Shown here: piece after piece, positions 25,953 through 34,760 of the stretch
Position numbering within the stretch: position 1 is the first letter of the stretch
Layout: every line of letters starts with the position of its first letter
Assembly: GCA_910588045.1 (NCBI GenBank)
Contig: CAJUPS010000002.1
Location: 69,046 to 133,045, forward strand
From: an uncultured Oscillospiraceae bacterium
Lineage (GTDB): Bacteria; Bacillota; Clostridia; Oscillospirales; Oscillospiraceae
DNA: 64,000 bases
Direction: 5' to 3'
The notes under the pieces: generated by a model
Database searches by the model: none
What the model saw: only the letters and a program-made list of their open reading frames with translations
What the model was told of the DNA's origin: nothing
Made by a program: the position numbers and the translations under genes

Positions 25953-26567
25953 ATGACAAAGCTCACGGAGGAATTTTTCCTCCAGGATACCGTGACCGCC
26001 GCCCGGGAGCTGCTGGGGTGCTATCTGGTCCGGGTGGACGGGGGAGAGACCATGGTCTGCCGGATTACGGAGACGGAGGCGTATGTGGGCGCGGTGGACA
26101 AGGCGTGCCACGCCTACGGCGGGCGGCGCACCAGGCGCACGGAGACCCTCTATGCCGCTCCCGGTACGGCTTACGTCTACCTGATTTATGGGATGTACAG
26201 CTGCCTCAACTTTGTCACCGGGCCGGAGGGGGAGGCGTCTGCGGTTCTGGTGCGGGGGTGCGTGCCTGTGGTTGGCGCCGATGGGGTGGCCCGGCGGCGC
26301 TTCGGCGTGGGAATGGCGAATTTGAGCGCCTATCAGAGAAAAAATTTCATGAACGGCCCGGGGAAGCTGTGCAGAGGGCTGTCCATCGACCGGGGGCTGA
26401 ACGGACTGGCGCTGGGAAGCGCGGCGCTCTGCCTGGCCTACGACCTGCCGGAGTACGGACTGGAGCGGAGGCCGGAGGGGATGTCCTGCCGCATCGGGAA
26501 GCGGATCGGCATTGACTACGCCGAGGAGGCGGTGGATTTTCCGTGGCGGTTCTGGGTGGAGACATGA
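25953..26567 (+). CDS. DNA-3-methyladenine glycosylase (AAG/MPG family)
   Basis: A 204-residue base-excision repair enzyme that removes alkylated purines. It shows the family core: LLGCYLVRVDGGETMVCRITETEAYVG with the catalytic Glu in the ETEAY stretch, DKACHAYGGRRTRRTETLYAAPGTAYVYLIYGMYSCLNFVT, and NGPGKLCRGLSID. The length is normal. It follows mntP by 25 bp with its own SD (GAGAGGTGG). A long perfect hairpin starts at its stop codon. Confidence 0.9.
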   Translation: MTKLTEEFFLQDTVTAARELLGCYLVRVDGGETMVCRITETEAYVGAVDKACHAYGGRRTRRTETLYAAPGTAYVYLIYGMYSCLNFVTGPEGEASAVLVRGCVPVVGADGVARRRFGVGMANLSAYQRKNFMNGPGKLCRGLSIDRGLNGLALGSAALCLAYDLPEYGLERRPEGMSCRIGKRIGIDYAEEAVDFPWRFWVET

Positions 26568-26609
26568 GAGCCTGTTTCGTATCTCCCCGCGAGATACGAA
26601 ACAGGCTCT
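26567..26609. repeat. 19-bp perfect hairpin between two genes
   Basis: AGAGCCTGTTTCGTATCTC (26567-26585) is exactly complementary to GAGATACGAAACAGGCTCT (26591-26609), with a 5-base loop. No T run follows, so it is a weak terminator. It may stabilise mRNA, or it could be a REP/MITE-type unit. GAGATACGAA recurs at 27258 just after the next gene. Confidence 0.65.
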
Positions 26610-26626
26610 GAGGAAGGAGACACAAT

Positions 26627-27253
26627 ATGCTGCTGTTTGACCTGGACGGGACCCTCATTGACTCCAATGGCGTGTGGCTGGAGGTGGACAAGACCTTTTT
26701 GGCCCGCCATGGCTATGAGTACAGCCAGGAATACCACGATGGCGTAGCCCACTCCATCCTCCAGAACTGCGCCATCTTTACCAAGGATTTTTTTGGCATG
26801 GAGGAGTCCTGCGAGGAGATCATCGCGGAGTGGATGGAGCTGGCGAAGGACGCCTATGACCACGTGCCCCTCAAGCCCCATGTCCGGGAGTACCTGGACC
26901 GCTGCCGGGAGGCGGGGCACCGGATGGCGATTTTTACCGCCTGTGTGCCGCTCCACTGCCAGACGGCGGTGAAAAAGCACGGCCTGGACGCCTACTTTGA
27001 GCAGATCATCTACGCCCAGGCGCTGGGGGAGGACAAGCGGTCCCCGGCCATCTTCCGCCATGTGGCGGAGCTGCTGGGGGTAAAGCCCCGGGAGTGCGTG
27101 TTCTTTGACGACTCCCTCACCGCCTGCAAGGGGGCCAAGGCCGCCGGGATGACCGTGGTGGGCATCCGGGACGACTATTTCCACGGGGCAGAGGCGGATA
27201 TGCGGGAGCTGTGCGACCGCTATATCGGGGACTTTGGAGAGCTGTTGTCATGA
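26627..27253 (+). CDS. HAD superfamily hydrolase
   Basis: A 208-residue phosphatase-like protein. Motif I is LLFDLDGTLIDS at the very start, motif II IFTAC, motif III around the GEDKRS lysine and motif IV VFFDDSLTACKGAKAAGM. A helical cap domain lies between motifs I and II, as in subfamily IA phosphatases. The substrate is unknown. It starts after AAGGAGACACAAT, downstream of the hairpin at 26567, and ends at a bidirectional terminator. Confidence 0.86.
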   Translation: MLLFDLDGTLIDSNGVWLEVDKTFLARHGYEYSQEYHDGVAHSILQNCAIFTKDFFGMEESCEEIIAEWMELAKDAYDHVPLKPHVREYLDRCREAGHRMAIFTACVPLHCQTAVKKHGLDAYFEQIIYAQALGEDKRSPAIFRHVAELLGVKPRECVFFDDSLTACKGAKAAGMTVVGIRDDYFHGAEADMRELCDRYIGDFGELLS

Positions 27254-27273
27254 CAGGGAGATACGAAGGCGAA

Positions 27274-27313
27274 CGCCCACCGAAAGGGACCTCCTTTTCG
27301 GTGGGCGATTCTT
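27274..27313. terminator. bidirectional terminator between HAD and MerR genes
   Basis: CGCCCACCGAAA (27274-27285) and TTTCGGTGGGCG (27296-27307) pair. ATTCTT follows on the plus strand. The two flanking genes converge here. Confidence 0.75.
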
Positions 27314-27314
27314 G

Positions 27315-27713
27315 TCATGAGCTGACGGTAGACGCGATGCTCGTACATTCCTGCTCTTTCTTTCGCAGGATTTTTTCATAGTTTGCAATTTTATAGTCGA
27401 GCCGATCCAGGGATTTCCGGATTTCCTCTATCCGCTCTGAGAGCTGCTGCCGCTGCTCCATCAGGATGGCTTTCCGCCGTTCCTCCGTGCCCTCCCCCTG
27501 CTGGCAGAGAGCCGCATACTCGATCAGCGCTTCGATCTGTACCCCGGCAGAGCGCAGACACTTCATCAGCTCGATCCACCGGCAGGACTCCTCGTCGTAG
27601 TCCCGGATGCCGCCCCTGGTTCGGGGCACGGGCGGAATGATGCCAATACGCTCGTAGTAGCGCAGGGTGTCGGCGGTCAGTCCATACTTTCTGCTCGTCT
27701 CCGCAATGGTCAT
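27315..27713 (-). CDS. MerR family transcriptional regulator
   Basis: A 132-residue dimeric regulator. The N-terminal winged helix (MTIAETSRKYGLTADTLRYYERIGIIPPVPRTRGGIRDYDEE) is typical, and a long coiled coil follows (about residues 75-125). The effector-binding tail is short, with a single Cys near the end (KEQECTSIAS), so redox or metal sensing is possible but unproven. It lies 12 bp downstream of the aldo/keto reductase gene, whose promoter has the 19-bp spacer expected for MerR control. Confidence 0.88.
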   Translation of the reverse strand: MTIAETSRKYGLTADTLRYYERIGIIPPVPRTRGGIRDYDEESCRWIELMKCLRSAGVQIEALIEYAALCQQGEGTEERRKAILMEQRQQLSERIEEIRKSLDRLDYKIANYEKILRKKEQECTSIASTVSS

Positions 27714-27725
27714 ACGACGGTCCCT

Positions 27726-28874
27726 CTACGCTCCAAAGAGCTCCGCGGCCTGCTGCATGTTCTCCGGGGCTTTTACGCCAAAGGGACAGCGCTTCTCGCA
27801 GGCGCCGCACTGGATGCACTCCCTGGCCTTGTGGGGGAGGGCGGCGTAGTGCTCGCGGACGGTCTCGGGGATCTCCCCCTGGGCCTTGCAGAGGTTGAGA
27901 AACTTGGTCACGTCCGCCACACTGATGCCCTGGGGGCAGGGGGCGCAATGGCCGCAGTACATGCAGTGGCCCACCCAGCTGATCTTGGGCATGGCGGCGA
28001 AGGCGGCGGCGTAGTCCCGCTCCTCCTCGGAGGCGTCCTCATAGGCGATGCTCTCGCGCAGGTCCTCCATGGACTTGGCCCCGCACAGAATGGAGGCCAC
28101 CGCCGGGCGGTCCAGGGCGTAGTGAATGCACTGGGCGGCCGTCAGGGATACCCCCGCCGGGGACAGGTCCGCCTTGAGCAGGTCCCCGCCGCCGAAAGCC
28201 TTCATGACGGTGATGCCCACGCCCAGTCGCTGGTAGGTCTCGTACAGCTCCTGCCGCCGGGGGTCCATGTTCACCAGGGGCTGGTTATAGCTCCCCGAGT
28301 CGCCCAGCTCCTCGATGCTCTTCTCTCCGGGAAGGAGGTCATAGCAGGGGTTGACGCTGAACATCAACACATCGATCTTCCCGGTGTTCACCGCCGCCAG
28401 GGAGACCTCCGCGCTGTGACTGCTCAGGCCGATGCTTTTGATGGTGCCCGCCGCTTTCAGCGCCAGGGCGTAGTCCAGGATGCCGTTCTGGAGCACGGTT
28501 TCCCAGTCGTCCATGGCGTCCACGTAGTGGATCATGCCCACCTCAACGCGGTCCGTCCGCAGAAGGCGGAGACGCTCTGCGAAGTTGGCCTTGGCCTCCT
28601 CCAGATGGCGGGTGCGCTTGTACTGCCCGTCCTGCCAGACAGCGCAGATGTGGCACTGGAGGACGAATTTCTCCCGCCGTTCCTCCAGGGCCCGGCCCAG
28701 GTTGTCCAACAGCTCCGGCTCGGGGGTGTAGAGGTCGATGCAGTTGACCCCGGCGGATTCCATGAGGTCCACCATCTCCCGGACCTGCTGGGCCGTCTTG
28801 CCGGAAAAGCCCTCGCAGCCCATGCCGATCTCGCCCACCTGGATGCCGGTGCGGCCTAATGTACGGTATTGCAT
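27726..28874 (-). CDS. aldo/keto reductase with ferredoxin-type iron-sulfur domain
   Basis: The 382-residue protein has an aldo/keto reductase barrel (MQYRTLGRTGIQVGEIGMGCEG, with SIGLSSHSAEV and later strands) of about 290 residues. A C-terminal 4Fe-4S module follows: CMYCGHCAPCPQG and CIQCGACEKRCPFGV. It is the Clostridia-type oxidoreductase probably reducing carbonyls with electrons from reduced carriers; the substrate is unknown. The start at 28874 follows AAAGGAGACAGACCACT. The MerR gene is co-transcribed, and the promoter at 28923-28953 suggests induction by its ligand. Confidence 0.88.
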   Translation of the reverse strand: MQYRTLGRTGIQVGEIGMGCEGFSGKTAQQVREMVDLMESAGVNCIDLYTPEPELLDNLGRALEERREKFVLQCHICAVWQDGQYKRTRHLEEAKANFAERLRLLRTDRVEVGMIHYVDAMDDWETVLQNGILDYALALKAAGTIKSIGLSSHSAEVSLAAVNTGKIDVLMFSVNPCYDLLPGEKSIEELGDSGSYNQPLVNMDPRRQELYETYQRLGVGITVMKAFGGGDLLKADLSPAGVSLTAAQCIHYALDRPAVASILCGAKSMEDLRESIAYEDASEEERDYAAAFAAMPKISWVGHCMYCGHCAPCPQGISVADVTKFLNLCKAQGEIPETVREHYAALPHKARECIQCGACEKRCPFGVKAPENMQQAAELFGA

Positions 28875-28922
28875 AGTGGTCTGTCTCCTTTTCTATGTTC
28901 TGAAGGGTATCTTCTCACCCCT

Positions 28923-28953
28923 AGTATAGCACTTGGAGCGGGCTCAAAGTCAA
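28923..28953 (-). promoter_or_regulatory. MerR-type promoter with 19-bp spacer and internal dyad
   Basis: On the minus strand TTGACT (28953-28948) and TATACT (28928-28923) are separated by 19 bp, the over-long spacing that MerR activators correct. The spacer contains the dyad ACTTTGAGC-CC-GCTCCAAGT (28950-28931), matching at 8 of 9 positions. Confidence 0.78.
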
Positions 28954-28969
28954 GAGGGTTTTCATCGGA

Positions 28970-28998
28970 TTGACACCAGATTCTGCTCGTGCTAGAAT
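28970..28998 (+). promoter_or_regulatory. promoter of the GNAT gene at 29032
   Basis: TTGACA (28970-28975), a 17-bp spacer and TAGAAT (28993-28998), divergent from the MerR-type promoter 17 bp away. Confidence 0.72.
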
Positions 28999-29031
28999 GG
29001 GCCTATCAACAGGAAGGAATGAGGATAAATC

Positions 29032-29913
29032 ATGATGACCCATATCACCAGGCAAAATTTCAGGATTCTATGTGACTTCATGGATATAAGGAACTTCATG
29101 ACCGAGATCTATGAGCGGGACTGGCGGAATGGCGTGCCCGCGCCGTTTCTGGAGTACGCCCTGTCCAGCACATGGATGGATACCTATTACACCCACCGGT
29201 GGCGGATGTGGAAGGAGGGCGAGAAAATCGCCGCCTTCGTTTTCCATGAAAATCCGATCAGCGACGCATACATCAGCCTGCGGCCGGGCTATGAGGAGCT
29301 GGCGGAGGAGATCGTATCCTACGCCGCCAACGAGATGCCACGACAGAACGGGAAAAATAAGCTGGTACTGTTTGAAGGACAAACCGCGCTGATGGAAGCG
29401 GCCAAACGGGCGGGCTATACCCGGACAGGGGGGTATAATGAGCGGGTTTTTGATTTCAGCAAGCCGCTGGATCATCCCCTGCCGGAGGGGTTCCGGTTTG
29501 TGGAGCCGGGAGAGCTGGACCCGGCGAAGATCGCCGAGTGCTGCTGGCGGGGGTTTGACCACGAGGAGTCAGAGGGGCCCTGGGACGGGAGCTGCGAGAG
29601 TACCCTCAGACTTCTTGTCACCCCGCACGCCACGCCGTCCCTGCCCGTGGCGATTGAAAATGAGCGCCGGGAATACGTCTGCTTCGCCGGTATGTGGTGG
29701 ACGCCGGAAAACCGTCTGGCCTATATGGAGCCCCTTTGCACCGTTCCCCAGTACCGCCGCAGGGGGCTGGCCGCCGCCGCTCTCTCGGAGCTGTACCGCC
29801 GGATGAAGCCCCTGGGAGCAACGCACATGACCGGCGGGGGAGACCCCTTCTACGAAAAAATCGGATTTGAGCCCTGCATCGGCTGGACCTTCTGGGAAAA
29901 GAAAGACTCATAA
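29032..29913 (+). CDS. GNAT family acetyltransferase, two-domain
   Basis: A 293-residue protein with a C-terminal GNAT acetyl-CoA fold: YMEPLCTVPQYRRRGLAAAALSELYRRMKPLGATHMTGG, including the R/Q-x-x-G-x-G/A loop as YRRRGLA. The N-terminal half probably is a degenerate GNAT-like or substrate-binding domain. It has its own promoter and an AAGGAATGAGGATAAATC leader. The stop overlaps the 3' end of the convergent small gene at 29908. The substrate is unknown. Confidence 0.82.
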   Translation: MMTHITRQNFRILCDFMDIRNFMTEIYERDWRNGVPAPFLEYALSSTWMDTYYTHRWRMWKEGEKIAAFVFHENPISDAYISLRPGYEELAEEIVSYAANEMPRQNGKNKLVLFEGQTALMEAAKRAGYTRTGGYNERVFDFSKPLDHPLPEGFRFVEPGELDPAKIAECCWRGFDHEESEGPWDGSCESTLRLLVTPHATPSLPVAIENERREYVCFAGMWWTPENRLAYMEPLCTVPQYRRRGLAAAALSELYRRMKPLGATHMTGGGDPFYEKIGFEPCIGWTFWEKKDS

Positions 29914-30108
29914 ATGGAGCAGCTCTTTTTCAATCAGTTTCACCGCAATGGTAAACGCCTCCACCCGCCGCTTCGCCAGCGTGATCTGTGATTTGTACCG
30001 CTGTGCGTTTTCCTTCGCTTCAAGGGTCTTGACCGTTTCTTCCAGCTTGTGCAGGGTTGAATCGATCTGTCGCTTGGCTTCCAGCAGCTCCTCTTTGGTA
30101 TAATCCAT
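29908..30108 (-). CDS. small coiled-coil protein of unknown function
   Basis: A 66-residue, charged, entirely helical protein: MDYTKEELLEAKRQIDSTLHKLEETVKTLEAKENAQRYKSQ. The heptad pattern suggests a coiled coil. Similar short proteins are common in Clostridia without known role. AGGAGATCCTGA precedes the start. It converges on the GNAT gene with a 6-base overlap, and a strong terminator separates it from leuS. Confidence 0.72.
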   Translation of the reverse strand: MDYTKEELLEAKRQIDSTLHKLEETVKTLEAKENAQRYKSQITLAKRRVEAFTIAVKLIEKELLHL

Positions 30109-30134
30109 TCAGGATCTCCTCCCATGACGCATGA

Positions 30135-30166
30135 ACGGCGCGGTATGTGTTGGCATACCGCGCCGT
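30135..30166 (-). terminator. intrinsic terminator after leuS
   Basis: ACGGCGCGGTATG and CATACCGCGCCGT pair across a 6-base loop. T-rich sequence lies on the plus side and C/T-rich sequence on the minus side. Confidence 0.7.
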
Positions 30167-30177
30167 CTTGATTTGTT

Positions 30178-32607
30178 TTACCGTGCCGGTTTCACGATCA
30201 GGTTCACCAGCTTGTTCTTCACGTGGATCACCTTCACGATGTCCATGCCCTCGATGGCCCGGGCGACCTTGTCTACCGCCTTGGCGGCCTCCACTACGGC
30301 GGCTTCCTCGCTGTCCACAGGGACGGTGACGGTCCCCTTGAGCTTGCCCTGGACCTGGACGGCCATATCCACGGAGGAGGCGACCGTCTTGCTCTCGTCG
30401 TACACGGGCCAGGACATCTGGCAGACCATCTTGCCCTCTGCGGCGGCGAAGCCCATGGTCTCCCACAGCTCCTCGCACATGTGGGGCGCAAAGGGATTCA
30501 GCAGCAGAAGAAGGACCTTCATGTCGCCCTTGGAGCAGCCGTTGGCATAGAAGTCGTTGACCAGGGCCATCATGGCCGCTATGGCGGTGTTGAACTTCAT
30601 GGCCTCGATGTCGTCGGAGACCTTTTTGATGGTCTTGTGGATGCCGGACTCGTTGGCGGGGGTGTGGTCCGGGCTGTCCGTGCAGCTCTCGGAGAGGTTC
30701 CACACCCGGTCCAAGAACCGCTTACAGCCCTTCACCGCGTTGTCGGACCAGGCGGCGGCCTTCTCGAAGTCGCCGATGAACATGATATACAGCCGCAGGG
30801 TGTCCGCGCCGTAGGCCTTCACAACGTCGTCGGGATTGACCACGTTGCCCCGGGACTTGGACATCTTCTCGCCGCCCTCGCCCAGGATCATGCCGTGGCT
30901 GGTGCGCTTCTGATAGGGCTCCCTGGTGGGCACCACGCCGATGTCATAGAGGAACTTGTGCCAGAAGCGGGAGTAGAGCAGGTGCAGGGTGGTGTGCTCC
31001 ATGCCGCCGTTGTACCAGTCCACCGGGGACCAGTAGTTGAGCGCCTCCTTGGAAGCCAGGGCGGTATCGTTGTGGGGGTCCATGTACCGCAGGAAGTACC
31101 AGCTGGACCCGGCCCACTGGGGCATGGTGTCGGTCTCCCGGCGTGCGGGGCCGCCGCAGCAGGGACAGGTGGTGGCTACCCAGTCGGTCATCTTGCTGAT
31201 GGGGCTCTCGCCGTCGTCGGTGGGCTCATAGTTCTCCACCTCGGGGAGCAGCAGGGGCAGCTCGCTCTCGGGCAGGGGCTGCCAGCCGCACTTCTCACAG
31301 TACACCATGGGGATGGGCTCGCCCCAGTAGCGCTGGCGGGAGAACACCCAGTCCCGGAGCTTATAGTTGACCTTGGCCTCGCCGATGCCCTTCTCCTCCA
31401 GCCACTTGGTGACGGCGGGGATGGCGTCCTTGACCGTGAGGCCGTTGAGGAACTCGGAGTTGACCAGGATGCCGGTCTCGTCCTTGGCGGTGAAAGCGGC
31501 CTTCTGCACGTCCTCGCCGCCGGAGACTACCTCGATGATCTCACAGCCGAATTTCTTGGCGAACTCCCAGTCCCGGTCATCGTGGGCGGGCACGGCCATG
31601 ATGGCCCCAGTGCCGTAGGTCGCCAGGACGTAATCGGAGATGAAGATGGGGATCTCACGGCCGTTCACCGGATTTACGCCGCGCACGCCGTCCAGGCACA
31701 CGCCGGTCTTCTCCTTGTTCAGCTCCGTCCGCTCCAGGTCGCTCTTGGAGGCGGCGGAGCGCTGGTACGCCTTCACATCGTTCGCATTTTTCAGCAGGGG
31801 CATCCACTTCCTGACCAGCTCGTGCTCCGGGGAGAGGACCATGTAGGTGGCCCCGAAGAGGGTGTCGGGCCGGGTGGTGAAGACAATAATATCATCGCCG
31901 GTGGTGGCCTTGAAGATAACCTCCGCGCCGGTGGAGCGGCCGATCCAGTTCTTTTGCTGGATCTTTACCCGCTCGATGAAGTCCAGCTCGTCCAGGTCGT
32001 CAATGAGACGCTGGGCGTACTCGGTGATGCGCAGCATCCATTGGCTCTTCTCCTTGCGGATGACCGGCGCGCCGCAGCGCTCGCAGACGCCCTCCACCAC
32101 CTCCTCGTTGGCCAGGACGCACTTGCAGGAGGTGCACCAGTTCACCGGCATGGTGGCCTTGTAGGCCAGGCCCTTCTTGTAGAGCTGGAGGAAGATCCAC
32201 TGGGTCCACTTGTAATAGCTGGGGTCCGTGGTGTCCACCACCCGGTCCCAATCGAAGCCGTAGCCCAGCATCTTCAGTTGGCGGGTGAAGTTCTCGATGT
32301 TCTGCTTCGTCACAACGGCGGGGTGGACGTGGTTCTTGATGGCGTAGTTCTCCGTGGGCAGGCCGAAGGCGTCGAACCCGATGGGGAAGAGGACGTTATA
32401 GCCGTCCATCCGCTTTTTCCGGGTGACGATGTCCATGGCGGTGAAGGGACGGGGATGGCCCACGTGGAGGCCCTGGGCGGAGGGGTAGGGGAACTCGATG
32501 AGGCCGTAGAACTTGGGCTTTTCGCTCTTCTCCGAGGCGGCGAAGACCTTGCCCTCCTCCCAGCGCTTTTGCCACTTGGGCTCGATGGATGCAAAATCGT
32601 ACTTCAA
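30178..32607 (-). CDS. leuS: leucyl-tRNA synthetase
   Basis: It charges tRNA-Leu. The 809-residue class I synthetase has [19 protein letters not shown] (HIGH), the Zn knuckle CxxC pairs ([22 protein letters not shown]), the CP1 editing domain with [20 protein letters not shown], and [19 protein letters not shown] (KMSKS). The C-terminal anticodon domain is complete. The promoter is close to the start, and the leader has no room for a T-box. Confidence 0.96.
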   Translation of the reverse strand: MKYDFASIEPKWQKRWEEGKVFAASEKSEKPKFYGLIEFPYPSAQGLHVGHPRPFTAMDIVTRKKRMDGYNVLFPIGFDAFGLPTENYAIKNHVHPAVVTKQNIENFTRQLKMLGYGFDWDRVVDTTDPSYYKWTQWIFLQLYKKGLAYKATMPVNWCTSCKCVLANEEVVEGVCERCGAPVIRKEKSQWMLRITEYAQRLIDDLDELDFIERVKIQQKNWIGRSTGAEVIFKATTGDDIIVFTTRPDTLFGATYMVLSPEHELVRKWMPLLKNANDVKAYQRSAASKSDLERTELNKEKTGVCLDGVRGVNPVNGREIPIFISDYVLATYGTGAIMAVPAHDDRDWEFAKKFGCEIIEVVSGGEDVQKAAFTAKDETGILVNSEFLNGLTVKDAIPAVTKWLEEKGIGEAKVNYKLRDWVFSRQRYWGEPIPMVYCEKCGWQPLPESELPLLLPEVENYEPTDDGESPISKMTDWVATTCPCCGGPARRETDTMPQWAGSSWYFLRYMDPHNDTALASKEALNYWSPVDWYNGGMEHTTLHLLYSRFWHKFLYDIGVVPTREPYQKRTSHGMILGEGGEKMSKSRGNVVNPDDVVKAYGADTLRLYIMFIGDFEKAAAWSDNAVKGCKRFLDRVWNLSESCTDSPDHTPANESGIHKTIKKVSDDIEAMKFNTAIAAMMALVNDFYANGCSKGDMKVLLLLLNPFAPHMCEELWETMGFAAAEGKMVCQMSWPVYDESKTVASSVDMAVQVQGKLKGTVTVPVDSEEAAVVEAAKAVDKVARAIEGMDIVKVIHVKNKLVNLIVKPAR

Positions 32608-32670
32608 AGCAAATCACACTCTCTTTGTATATTTCCGGGCATACCCCGGCAGAAAATTCATACGGGTGGT

Positions 32671-32699
32671 ATTATATAGGATTTTTGCGTGGATTGCAA
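32671..32699 (-). promoter_or_regulatory. promoter of leuS
   Basis: On the minus strand TTGCAA (32699-32694), a 17-bp spacer and TATAAT (32676-32671), giving a leader of about 55 nt. Confidence 0.78.
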
Positions 32700-32722
32700 G
32701 GGGGTTTTTCGTATTTAGCCTC

Positions 32723-32751
32723 TTGACAGCCCTGTTTCCGGGTGGTATAGT
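32723..32751 (+). promoter_or_regulatory. promoter of the HAAS-PadR pair
   Basis: TTGACA (32723-32728), a 17-bp spacer and TATAGT (32746-32751), divergent from leuS. Confidence 0.75.
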
Positions 32752-32817
32752 AAATGTATCACTACTATAATTTTTACAATAGCATTTTATGCAGTAGCAA
32801 TGAAAAAGGAGGCTCCT

Positions 32818-33582
32818 ATGAAAAAAGATTATCTATCACAGCTGTCCCGTTGGGCCCGGTGGATGCTCCCGCGGCAGGAAGCGGAGGACGTTATCGCCGA
32901 CTATTGTGACATCGTGGGCGTCCCGCTGCGGTCCGAGGACGAACTGATCCGGGATTTGGGCAGGCCAAGGAATGTGGTGAAAGCCGTGGCGCAGCCCAGG
33001 CAGTACCGCGCGTGGCTCTTTGCTTTCGGTACATTGGCGGTATGCGTGGCCTTTCCCGCCGTCATGGCCTACAAAAGTGTTTACTGGGGTCCGGTGCTGA
33101 ACCCTGCTTACATGATATTCCTTTGCATAGGCGTTGGTCTGTCGCTCGGGAGCTTTCGGCGGGACAGGGTGGGGAAGGGAACGCCGACAAGGGGGCTCCT
33201 TCTGCCGCTGGCGCTCTTGCTGATGGGAATTGGGGGAGTGTGGTTTTTGGCAGGTCTGATGCTGACGGAATCATGGAAATTGCTGAACGTGATCGTCCCT
33301 ACCGCAGACGCGGCGCAGGGAATGCACGTGCTGCTGTGCCTGGGGATTCTCGCCATGGCGTTGATCGCTTTGTATGGTCTTGTGAGAGCCCGCCTGGAGG
33401 GTCGCCGCTGGTGTGCGGTCTATATTCTGGGGCTGAGCGGGGTCCTTTTGGGGCTGTCCTTCTGGCTGTTTTTGCGCAGCACCGTTTTGACCGCAGGACC
33501 CGGCTGGCAAACTCCGATTCTGCTCAGATATGCGTTCATAACCATTCTGGGTTTGATCGGCACGGGGGCGGCGCTATGTTGA
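32818..33582 (+). CDS. DUF1700/HAAS-type membrane protein
   Basis: A 254-residue protein. The N-terminal helical module (MKKDYLSQLSRWARWMLPRQEAEDVIADYCDIV...DLGRPRNVVKAVAQ) matches the HAAS/DUF1700 pattern that usually pairs with PadR regulators. About six membrane segments follow. It probably works as the membrane partner of the PadR protein encoded next, which overlaps it by 7 bases. The start at 32818 follows AAAAGGAGGCTCCT. An ATG at 32800 overlaps this SD and was rejected. Confidence 0.75.
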   Translation: MKKDYLSQLSRWARWMLPRQEAEDVIADYCDIVGVPLRSEDELIRDLGRPRNVVKAVAQPRQYRAWLFAFGTLAVCVAFPAVMAYKSVYWGPVLNPAYMIFLCIGVGLSLGSFRRDRVGKGTPTRGLLLPLALLLMGIGGVWFLAGLMLTESWKLLNVIVPTADAAQGMHVLLCLGILAMALIALYGLVRARLEGRRWCAVYILGLSGVLLGLSFWLFLRSTVLTAGPGWQTPILLRYAFITILGLIGTGAALC

Positions 33583-33875
33583 AAAAGGACCTCATTGAGC
33601 TGTGTCTGCTCCACCTTCTTGTTCAGGAGGACCAATATGGCTATCATCTGCTGTGCCGTCTCCAGGGCGCTTTTCCGAATACACAGGAGAGCGCCGTATA
33701 TGCGATCCTTCGAGGGCTCTGTCATGAGGGGTCTTCGGAGCAGTATGTGGGCACGGCCTCCAACGGACCCGCCCGGAAGTATTACCGGATAACGAGCCGC
33801 GGAAGGGATAAGTATGACGAATTGCGGCAGCAGTGGCGTACCTTTCTGGCCGAAATGTCCGAACTCGGAATCTGA
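33576..33875 (+). CDS. PadR family transcriptional regulator
   Basis: A 99-residue winged-helix regulator: LKKDLIELCLLHLLVQEDQYGYHLLCRLQGAFPNTQESAVYAILRGL with the wing RKYYRITSRGRDKYDELRQQW. PadR proteins repress their own operon. Here the gene follows its membrane partner instead of preceding it, which is the less common order. The reading frame is open far upstream to 33012, but the overlapped ATG at 33576 gives the conserved N-terminus. Confidence 0.86.
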   Translation: MLKKDLIELCLLHLLVQEDQYGYHLLCRLQGAFPNTQESAVYAILRGLCHEGSSEQYVGTASNGPARKYYRITSRGRDKYDELRQQWRTFLAEMSELGI

Positions 33876-33923
33876 TGGCGGCGCTCTGCACGATGTCTAT
33901 ACCCATACACCGCTCTTTGACGC

Positions 33924-33960
33924 ACAGAGCCCGGCAGCACGTTCCGGCTGTCGGGCTCTG
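33924..33960. terminator. hairpin terminator between convergent padR and tepA genes
   Basis: CAGAGCCCGGCAGC pairs with GCTGTCGGGCTCTG with one mismatch. T runs on either side are weak. Confidence 0.55.
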
Positions 33961-33978
33961 CGCTCTTCTGTTGGACTG

Positions 33979-34701
33979 CTATTGTACTGTTGCCGGTTCC
34001 CGCCGGGACTGGGAGATCTGCTCATAGAGGCAATCCAGGGCGTCGCTCAGGCCGCCGATGCGGTCGATGAGCCCCAGGTTTACCGCCTCCTCGCCGTAAA
34101 TCACGCTGCCCACGTCGGCGGCCATCTCCCCGGTCTTTAGCATGAGGCGTAAAAACTGCTGCTCGCTGATGCCGCTGTTTTTCGCCACGAAGCTGACGAT
34201 CCGCTCCTGGATGCGCTCAAAGTAGTTGAAGGTCTGGGGGGCGGCAATCACCGTGCCGTTCATCCGCACCGGGTGGATGGTCATGGAGGCCGACGGTACG
34301 ATCATGCTCACCTTGGGAGCCACGGCCAGGGGAACGCCGATGGAGTGCCCGCCCCCCAGCACCAGGCTGACGGTGGGCTTGCGCATCCCGGCGATGAGCT
34401 CCGCGATGCCCAGGCCCGCCTCGATGTCGCCGCCCACGGTGTTCAGCAGCAGCAGCAGGCCGTCTACCTCCTCGTCCTGCTCCAGGGCGGCCAGCAGGGG
34501 CATGACGTGCTCGTACTTGGTGCTCTTGGCCGTCTCCGGCAGGACCTGGTGGCCCTCCACCTGGCCCACGATGGTCAGGGTGTAGATGTTGCCCCGCTCG
34601 TTGTGGCTGACGGCGGAGCCGAAGTCCACGATCCGCTGGCTGCTCTCGTTCTTGTCGTCGTTCCCGCCGCTGGCGGCGGTGCTCTTGGTGTCCTGTTTCA
34701 T
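33979..34701 (-). CDS. ClpP-like serine protease TepA
   Basis: A 240-residue member of the ClpP/TepA (translocation-enhancing protein) group, acting in the cytoplasm. The nucleophile is Ser in LVLGGGHSIGVPLA, the His is in MTIHPVRMNG, and LLLLNTVGGDIEAGLGIAELI supplies the oxyanion strand. The N-terminal 35 residues are charged and low in complexity. The SD lies in a hairpin that also forms a terminator-like structure after blaR1. Role in secretion or germination is known only for relatives. Confidence 0.85.
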   Translation of the reverse strand: MKQDTKSTAASGGNDDKNESSQRIVDFGSAVSHNERGNIYTLTIVGQVEGHQVLPETAKSTKYEHVMPLLAALEQDEEVDGLLLLLNTVGGDIEAGLGIAELIAGMRKPTVSLVLGGGHSIGVPLAVAPKVSMIVPSASMTIHPVRMNGTVIAAPQTFNYFERIQERIVSFVAKNSGISEQQFLRLMLKTGEMAADVGSVIYGEEAVNLGLIDRIGGLSDALDCLYEQISQSRREPATVQ

Positions 34702-34708
34702 AAAAGAA

Positions 34709-34747
34709 TCCCTCCCTTTCGCCGGTAGTCTGCGCGAAAGGGAGGGA
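34709..34747 (-). promoter_or_regulatory. terminator-like hairpin carrying the tepA SD
   Basis: TCCCTCCCTTTCGC (34709-34722) is the exact inverse of GCGAAAGGGAGGGA (34734-34747). On the minus strand the 3' arm holds the GGGAGGGA SD, then TTCTTTT, then the ATG of tepA. It can act as the blaR1 terminator and as a block on tepA translation. Confidence 0.65.
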
Positions 34748-34760
34748 AATCATACATTTT

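Noticed and set aside
30223..32679. An 818-codon plus-strand open frame opposite leuS
   Set aside because: Antisense shadow of leuS with Gly/His/Val-rich composition and no family resemblance.
32608..32700. T-box riboswitch before leuS (also considered for trpS and gltX)
   Set aside because: Promoters lie within about 60 nt of the leuS and trpS starts, and the leaders lack a T-box sequence and room for the fold.
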